Source: Phoenix dactylifera (lineage: Eukaryota > Streptophyta > Magnoliopsida > Arecales > Arecaceae). Taken from it: DNA of 64,000 bases. Below, one piece after another: positions 55,723-64,000 of the stretch. The notes below the pieces were generated by a model. That model searched no databases, had not been told where the DNA came from, and saw nothing but the letters and a program-made list of their open reading frames with translations. A program made the translations under genes and the position numbers. Positions within the stretch are counted from its first letter, which is position 1; the number at the start of each line of letters is the position of its first letter. The stretch covers positions 6,065,775-6,129,774 of the forward strand of contig NC_052409.1 in assembly GCF_009389715.1 (NCBI RefSeq), in the 5' to 3' direction.

Positions 55723-58700
55723 AATCTTTGGCTCGTGCTGACCCTGGTATTTCGTCCATCTCCATCTCGAATTTACTGACCTTGTCGAGAACCTTTAAAA
55801 TACTTCCAATTCAACTGTAAATAATTATAATATCTAATTGGTTTCTTGTATGCATGGTTTCTGGACCGCTGTACATTGGTCAAAGCAACAGAAGATCCTC
55901 GATGAGATCTACACCTCCAGCCAAAGTAATCTGGGCTTCTCCATAAATTGGGGAGCAATATTTTCCCATGAGCCTCCAAAAACAGAAGCAGCAATAACTG
56001 TCTAACCGACGTGGTCGATGGTACAATTCAATCCAAGCCTAGATTTTTTAAGACTTATGATTTTGATAGCGGTAGAATTTTTTGTTTTAGCCACTTGGAG
56101 AGGGGAGTTCTATGTGATTTAAAAGTAGGATATCTCCCATCTGTGGGATTGTGTATTATTTATTGGGCCACTTCAACCCACTTATATGCTGTTGCTATCA
56201 CCAACCCAATTATCTGATAGTGCTGCTATGAATTGAACTTGCCATGATAGTGCATTGACTATGAAACTGTTTTTCTTTTTCGAAGTCAATGGATGCTTTC
56301 ATGATTACCATGGTGCTATTTTCCAGCATTCACACAAAGCATGAAGCTTCCTTTTCCACTTATGTTTCTGATGACTTCCAGATTGAAATTGGGATTGTTA
56401 TCCCTCTGTTGTGATCATGGTTCACTTACATTTGCAGATCATCTCCGACCATATCTAAGTGATCATTGGTAGAATCATGAGACAAATCATATCCATCTGA
56501 TTCTTAGCCCTTACATGCACTGGGTAGATGAGAATATATCAATCGAGAAGTTATTGGTGGCTCCAGTATAACTATAGTTATGAGGAGGTTAAAATAGAAT
56601 AATAGATTTATAAAGTAGTTTATGGCTTCTCAAGAAATAAGTTCAGCCACATTATTCACTTTTCATTGTATTGTTTTTTTATGGCGGAGTTGCAGTTTTG
56701 CCATGTGGGGATAACTAGTTTCGGATAGGAAATGATATAAATTTTATAAAAATTGCAGGGGATTCAATGAAATTTCAAAAAGAATAGGACTTCACTTAAA
56801 AGAATTAAAATCACCACAAACATTGATCATCGTAGACCCATATACTATCCATGAAAACAAATGTGAAAGGACAGCTACCACAAACAGAAGTGACTATGAG
56901 AACGATATCAGCAACCTATGTCTGTCACCAATGTAAAAATCTGCATATATTTTGTACAAGTCATGAATAATGTGCAAGAGTTTATATAATCAGCGTATTG
57001 AATTGTGTCAACCTATTTCAATGGCATGTGCTTTAACTTGTGAAGGCTGTGCCTGTGTTGGAGGGTTTGAAATCAATATTGCCTCTTCAGCCATGCAATC
57101 TGTTTATAGAATATTCATGAAAATCTCAGTTACTGGAATACTTTAGAGTTGGTAGAATCATCCATATGATAAAAAAGAGAAACCGTGGATTTGAGATTTG
57201 ATTTTAAATATTCAAAATATTGTCACCAGAATTTATAGGCTGCAGACAACTCATACAAGAGCTTTTTTTTTTTTCATTCATGAACTGTTTTTTCCTTTTT
57301 ACCTCCTTTTATCCCATTCTGTATATTGTCAAGTAATGCCTGCAGGCTTATCTATCAGTTGTCTATTACACAAGTACCAGATACCCCTTGATTGCAGTGA
57401 TACAAAGAACCTAGATAGTGACCATTCCTTATGCCAGAAACATCTGAACTTGGTTTAGTCCATCATGTTCTTGCTCCAATTCCTTGTCGAATCCTGTTGA
57501 TCTTATCCGCCAGCATCTTTGCGTCGCCTTCAACTTAAATCATGGATTACTTTCCTAGGCATGAAGATACCCGATCTCTCCCAGGCCATAATCCACCCAA
57601 ACCTAGCTGTCAGAATCTGTTCCAAATGAATGGGGACATGGAAGGCACCATTCATCACACATGACAATGAGAGCTTTTGGTGGAAGATGGAGTATATGAC
57701 AAACTCTCATTTGTCTTGTCCTCCACTGCGATCCCTCTTTCCATATGCAAACTTCAAGCCTTCATTTCCTACAAATCCAATGGCCCCTTTTATTATATTG
57801 AGCAGTAGATTTGCAATGGAAGAGACAAGTAATCAAGAAATAAGACATGTACCGAGAAACAATCATCCTAGGTTTTATGCTAATCATGTTTTTACAGTTT
57901 ATAACTTGTACTGATCTTATCATATTATGTAAATCATGAACTATTCTCGCTTTTGTAGTTTATCACTCACAAGTTCGTTTTGCAAATTTGGAAATTAATT
58001 CCAGGAAAAAGAAGAATATTTTGAAATCTCCTCTTTGTACAGAAAACATGAGATTTGCTACCATGGCTTGATATAAATGACGACATCGACTACGCAAGGC
58101 TAGCACACCTTTAAAATTTTCTCCTCATTCTTGTCACACCTAATTTGGATTCGGCATCTTAGTTGGATTCTATCCGAACCCTGAATTTTTTTGTTTGTTT
58201 CCTTTCTTATAGAATTATATTCCGATGGATATTATATGATCTAAGTCATTATTAAGCTATTATAAATTCACTATCGAGGATATTTTTTGCCATCAAAATT
58301 TTTATGCCCATAGCCCCACCGGTTTGATTATGTGAATCCAGTAATGAAATGGTTTGACAGTTGTTATGGTTATGGGGAGTGGCTTCCAAGTCCCAACCAA
58401 ATGTACTGGATTGAGCTTGCAATTCAACTCCAGTCGATAGGTGTTCGACATAGTAGTAACAAGTCTCATCCTGGGGTTGTACCCAGTGGCAGTTTTATGA
58501 ATTTTTCTTCCTCCCAGTGTTTCAAAGTGTTCCCAAAAAAATTGTAAAGCAATGTGGATATGCCATGTGATGAAAGATTATATACCATGTCATCAAAAAA
58601 TAATTTTAGCACGCACATACACATGCATGCAAGTGTGGTCTGAGGGAGAGGTGAGTTGGAGATTTTTGTTGCTATGGTGTTAGACAGTAACTCCAGTTCA

Positions 58701-59108
58701 GTCCATTTTTGCCAAAACCTAGGCATAAATTTCAGGCATGGACCTGTATCACATGTCTAGATCTCATTAGCATAGCATTCAGTTAGTGCAATGAGTTTTT
58801 TGTTGAAAATAATTAGAGCTAATGAACTCATGAATGATGCTAGACCAAGAACCAATACTCTTTCCTCCAAAAAATATAGAAAACAGCATTCACATTTATT
58901 TTTAAAAGTTTTAAGCTCTTTCAGTTTTTTTAATCAACAATGTGACTCATGACACAAAGAACAGTATCATATATCTTCCTTTTGAGAGAATTCATATGCA
59001 TCTTTCTTCGAATACATGATCACTGATTCCCATGAATGGAGGATAGGAAGACAGCCAACCAACTCATACCTAAGAGAAGAAGAAAGTTAAAGGTGACCAC
59101 CTATTTTT
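55723..59108. other. Intergenic between the converging ALG14 and purine permease genes
   Basis: This 3.4-kb stretch must hold both 3' UTRs. No further gene, RNA or transposon end was recognised on either strand. Confidence 0.55.
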
Positions 59109-61631
59109 CTATGGAGGGATGGAAACACCTGACCCAGCCTCTGTATCACTTCTAATGGCCCTTTTGGCCTCACTGTCATCAAGATACTGCTGATAAATAT
59201 AAGAAATGAACCCCCAAAGAGCAATCAACATGGCCATGACCTTCACTCCATCCATCTTATCATGAAAGAAGATCACAGCAAAGATTGGCACCACAGGTAG
59301 ACCCAAGGTGCTGATCACATTAGAGAATAGAGAGGACACCACAAAAACCAAACCTACTATCCCCACGGCGGCCACCTGCCAAGCCACTGCAGACCACACC
59401 AATATCATCACATATGACACCCTCCCCTTCCCAAAGCCATCCATCTCCCCCTCCAACCTCCTCCACTCTCCACTGGCAAACAGCCCTGCCACAGTGGCAG
59501 CGCTTGCGACGAACGATGTCCAAATCTGCATCCGCAGCACGACGGAGAATGTCTCGGTCTTCAGAACCGTCTGGAAGGTGAGCTGCATTAGAGACAGGAT
59601 CAGTGAGTAGGTAGCTGATGCTCCAAGTGTCAACACAAATCCTAGTGGATACTTCTCTTTAGGGATATATTTGGAGTCCTCTGTATTGGATTGGATCCCC
59701 AGGAGAGCAGCAGAGAATGTTAAGAGCATGATAGAGTTGAAGATGAGGGGAGGGATCTTTTGTGAATTGAGGAAGTAGGCGAAGACTGCATTGAAAGCCA
59801 GTTGAGTAGCACATAGAAGGGAGTAGGTCGAGATAGGAAGGTACAAGAGGGCATAGGAATACATTAAGTTGTCTGCTGCTACCATGAGGCCTAACGAGAT
59901 GTATATGAATGCAATGTTAGTGATGGGCACACGGGCAAAGGAGGTGGTAGAAGTGGGTGAAGGGAAGAGAAGAAGTGGAAGGAAGAGGATTGGATAGCCT
60001 GCAGACGCGACAAGTGTGAGCATCCATTTGCTGCTGCCGCCTTCGTTGTAGTAGAGCCTCCCGAGAAGGGTGCCCACTGTTTGGCCAGCGACGAGGAAGA
60101 AGATATTGAGAGCCACCATGAGCCACCACCGCCATTGTTTGAACGAGGAGGATGGTTTCGGTGGTTGATTGCCGGCGGTTGCATCTTTATGGAGGCTTTG
60201 TTGTTCTTGAGTTCCTTGGAGTGCAAAATATACATGCAAAAGGAGTGTTATCAGTTCGCATTTTAACACTAAATCTAGCACACATGAGGATGAATAGTGT
60301 TATATGCCATGAATTAGTTCATATATTTCCTTGAGAAAACATGAATTGCATAATCGTAGTTGATCATACAAAAGACTGGAATGCTTATCTGAAAATTGAT
60401 GCATCGCATCATTTGGAGCTGCATCCATATCATTTCATTCTATAGATGGGAAATTTCAAATAAAATGATGGCAGCTGCTTCATTAAAAGTTATTGATTAT
60501 CTACTACAATCTGGGAGAAGAATGCAGAAAAGACAGTTTTGAAATTGACAATTGAAACAACCTACAGGGTGGCTGGCCTCTTCTCACATAATTTTGAATT
60601 TAAATTTGAAGAAACCAATATTTAGAACATGGCTGTTCCAATTGTCTATGTTGTTATGAAGAAAACTTTGTAATTGGAGAGATCTTCGAGAGAGATGCAT
60701 CTATGCGATGTCATCACGGCGGAGAAGCAGCTGGTCTAGTAGTCCCATGCAGTCAGGTAACTGCAGAGTTCAAAATCCTTGATAATCTAGTGGACTAAGA
60801 TATTAAAATTCATATCTCAAATTACTTATGGAAATGTATAATAATGTATGGTTCAACCATATGGCGCTAGAAGGTGCGCAGGTTCAAAAGAAAGTATTAA
60901 CATTATTAATATGAAATTTACAGGACCTCCATGGCTCCATCTTAATATAACTGTCACTAAAATATTCTTTGAGAAATTCTTCATCGGAGGGTCTGAAGAT
61001 TCTAAGACTGCGAGAACATGCATTTTTCATCACTAATGATAAGATATATTCATGACACAGCTATATAATACAAAGTTTTGATAACTGACACATCTAACTC
61101 AAGTTTGTATAGTTTTCCATCTGTAAACTTGTGTAATTTAAAATTTGTGCTAACAAAAACTATTTTTCTTCTTTGAATATGACATTGTAAGTTGAACAAT
61201 TTATGCTAGCTCTGTGCACTTGTCACCCCAATGAGCAACCAAAGGGATCTCATATTGGATTCTAGTAACTACCAGACATATATAATAGTAGACGCAAGCA
61301 ATTGCCACACGATTCGTAGACTTTCACACCATCTCACACCATTCCCAGACTTGCAGTTTGAATGGACTGATGTTTTAGGTGAATCCATGCGAGCAAGCAA
61401 TGGTTCTTTGGATTAGCCAAAGCACTCTTGGACCAAGAACTATCACAAAGAGAACAGGGAGTGCATGAGGAGCCCTTTAGCACACTTACGTAGCTCTCAA
61501 AGAGCTCAAGTTGAGTGGGCTCTCTCTCGAACAAATAAAGATAACATACCACTATATTTAGATTTCTTAACAGTTCAAAGAGAGAAGTACTAACCTCTGA
61601 TTTGGAGTTGAATTTCTCCGGCATCCCCCAT
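59109..61631 (-). CDS. Purine permease (PUP family)
   Basis: PUP proteins are proton-coupled membrane carriers of the drug/metabolite transporter superfamily that move purines, cytokinins and related bases. There are two exons: 61631-61595 (37 bases, 12 codons) and 60214-59109, giving 380 residues. The junction makes MGDAGEIQLQIRGTQEQQ, which resembles the N-termini of plant relatives. The core has about ten hydrophobic helices: WRWWLMVALNIFFLVAGQTV, then the motif TLLGRLYYNEGGSSKWM, DNLMYSYALLYLPISTYSLL, QLAFNAVFAYFLNSQK, YPLGFVLTLGASATYSLILS, LGLPVVPIFAVIFFHDKMDG and ALWGFISYIYQQYL. The cytosolic C-tail is short and acidic. The second exon is open upstream to 60281, but those extra residues lack an ATG. 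The transported substrate cannot be told. The group containing Arabidopsis PUP11 looks closest. Confidence 0.92.
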
Positions 61632-63183
61632 GTCTGGCAGTTTGGAAGACCCCCTACGAGTTCGTAAGACGGTGGTTCAGTAGAAGGAGTAAAGAGAAGG
61701 GAGAAGCAGAAGAGAACAGAAAGAGCACCGGCAATTACTGCAGATTTTTAGTGGGATATTTTTCCTCATCATTGACACAGGCTTAAGACTTTGTGGACAG
61801 ATGCCGTCACTGGTTTGGTCTCTTTGAACAGTGACAAAGATGTCAGGCTTATCATATAAATCTATCGAGTATTCTGCTGTATGTATGGTTGGTGATGATT
61901 GGGTTGAAAACTTGGCCTTATTGTTCAGAAAAGAACTACAAAGATTGAATCTCGGACCCACCGGCACACCAAGGTAGACCAAAATGATGCAATCGTATGC
62001 TTGCAACGCAACTTGCTCTCACCCATACATGGTCTTGCACAATGGCATCATCTATTTTTCCATAAAAATGGCATTAAAAAGTGCAAATAGGAGGGCTTAA
62101 CAAGGCAAAAGTGATGTCAACATTTCAAATGCTTGCATAGAAATATCCATGCACAGCTCATTGAGTCATTGTCAAACTCCACCATCATTGAATAAAAGAG
62201 TTGAATAGAAACGTAACATGCGGCGGGTTCCTTTGGGGAAAGGAGAAAAAAAAAATTGTTCCATTGATGACGGTAAATCAGTAACTACAGAAGGGTAGTT
62301 ACTCATCTGATGTTGTGAATATACACATTGATAACATCACTAGAAAATTATTTGATGGTTAATTAGCACAATCTGTAGTTCATATGCTAACCAGTGAGGT
62401 TCGCCATCTTTCAACAGTTTGACCTAAATGCGATCGTTACCTTCAAACAGCTGATATTCAACTGCATCAAGATATATCCCAAACTTGATGTCATAGTCAA
62501 CCCAGCCATTCTGCATACCGCATGCACAAAAGTAACCATTGCAAACTGGGATATAATCCATAAGAAATCGATGAGAAATGTACTCAGGTAACTCCAAAGA
62601 ATCAAGCTTTCATGATGACTAGCAAAATAAGAATACATCCACCAGCAGCAGTCTTACTGTGTGGAAGCCTGTGAAGGCTAGGCTGTCGAGACCAGCAGCA
62701 TTGACACATTAACACAAACCAATACACCCCTTTCACAAAGCAGTCTTGGCTGGAAGCATATATAGTTCATAATGTTGTTGCTGGCAATGCTCAAAAATAT
62801 TTATCATCAATGACCCATGTTAGGAAGTAAACCATTATTCAACTCTCTTAAACAGTACTAAAGAAAGATAGGAGTTCACCAAAAATCTAAAAGCTGGATT
62901 CTAGTCCAACACACACCTCTACACAAGATTCTTTGGATGGTCAATTATGAATAGAAAAATGGGAATTCTATTTACATGCTTGAGAGAATTTTTACTTTGA
63001 ATCATGAAGCTGGAAACTGATTTAGCCACCATAACCATAATCTCTAGCAAATGCCCTTGACTAGGTTGCATGCTTTGAGGGAAAAACTAATGCCACTGAT
63101 CAAATGATAGGACGAGCTAGTTCCACCAACTCCTTACAGATGAAGTAATTTAACACACCAACAGATTTTGAACTGGACTGGCA
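61632..63183. other. Purine permease upstream region and RABH1 3' flank
   Basis: The permease promoter (minus strand) is expected from 61632 upward and the RABH1 3' UTR (minus strand) below 63184. No TATA box could be fixed, and nothing else was recognised. Confidence 0.5.
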
Positions 63184-63687
<504 letters not shown>

Positions 63688-64000
63688 TCATAGGCAATCA
63701 TTGCAAGTCATAAAATAAGAATATATGAAAGGCAATGTGCAACATAAGCCCAGAGGAGGCCTAGTAAAGTTTGGTGCTAAAATCAATGTTGCATACTCTA
63801 TATTCTTTTAAAAAGAGGGTAAACTAGTAAGAGTGAGAACTAAGCTAAGTAGCTAAGTCGAAAGGAAGTTGCAAGAAAGAATTTGAAAAAGCTAACACTG
63901 CATGTAGGCCTTAATTGAAATGACTGGTAAAATGTCCAGTTAGTCAGTTGTTGATTAATATGGTCAGTAAGCTTCCATAAGAACAGTAATAATTTGGAAT

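Noticed and set aside
59308-59610. Plus-strand frame opposite the purine permease
   Set aside because: Antisense shadow of a well-supported exon.
60215-60281. Purine permease starting inside the second exon frame (LDLVLKCELITLLLHVYFALQ)
   Set aside because: No ATG in that stretch, and the 12-codon upstream exon joins in phase and restores a family-like N-terminus.

Overview
The window is nuclear DNA from a plant. Genes are split by GT-AG introns, intergenic DNA is AT-rich with long TA, T and A runs, and every protein recognised has its closest known relatives in land plants. GC-rich first exons, a CTAGGGTTT motif in several 5' leaders, and the many LINE, MULE and LTR-like remnants suggest a monocot. 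A palm is my best guess, but it is an inference that I could not test.

Seven host genes could be built exon by exon with consistent phase: a UMP-CMP kinase (minus, 6097-9535), the splicing factor BUD13 (plus, 14044-18868), a SGPP-type HAD sugar-phosphatase (plus, 20657-26851), dynamin-related protein 1E (minus, 28936-36533), a short OCTOPUS/DUF740-like protein (plus, 46200-47090), ALG14 (plus, 53186-55722) and a purine permease (minus, 59109-61631). The last two exons of a RABH1 (Rab6-type) GTPase run off the right edge (minus, 63184-63640). These are ordinary housekeeping and trafficking genes and do not form a pathway or operon. BUD13 and SGPP run in the same direction, SGPP and DRP1E converge, and ALG14 and the permease converge.

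Repeats lie between and inside the genes. The left 4.5 kb holds two related Mutator-like elements (1-1465 and 3655-4511) with near-identical terminal arms but different internal hairpin arrays. The first still carries a truncated transposase. Between them is a U6 snRNA copy joined directly to a 5'-truncated LINE, ending in poly(A) and flanked by a likely target-site duplication: a U6-LINE chimeric retroposon. Further LINE RNase H fragments and 3' tails lie at 19.3, 41.7, 43.0 and 49.2-49.8 kb. LTR-like fossils lie at 12.6-13.6, 39.5-40.0, 43.5-43.8 and 50.9-51.3 kb. MITE-like elements lie at 33.3 and 44.4-45.0 kb. A dispersed GTACCG-rich repeat occurs three times, at 21.2, 24.0 and 30.5 kb.

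The items most worth following up are the U6-LINE chimera, the nested 33-bp-period palindrome array of the first Mutator-like element, and the exchange of hairpin cores between two elements with the same arms.
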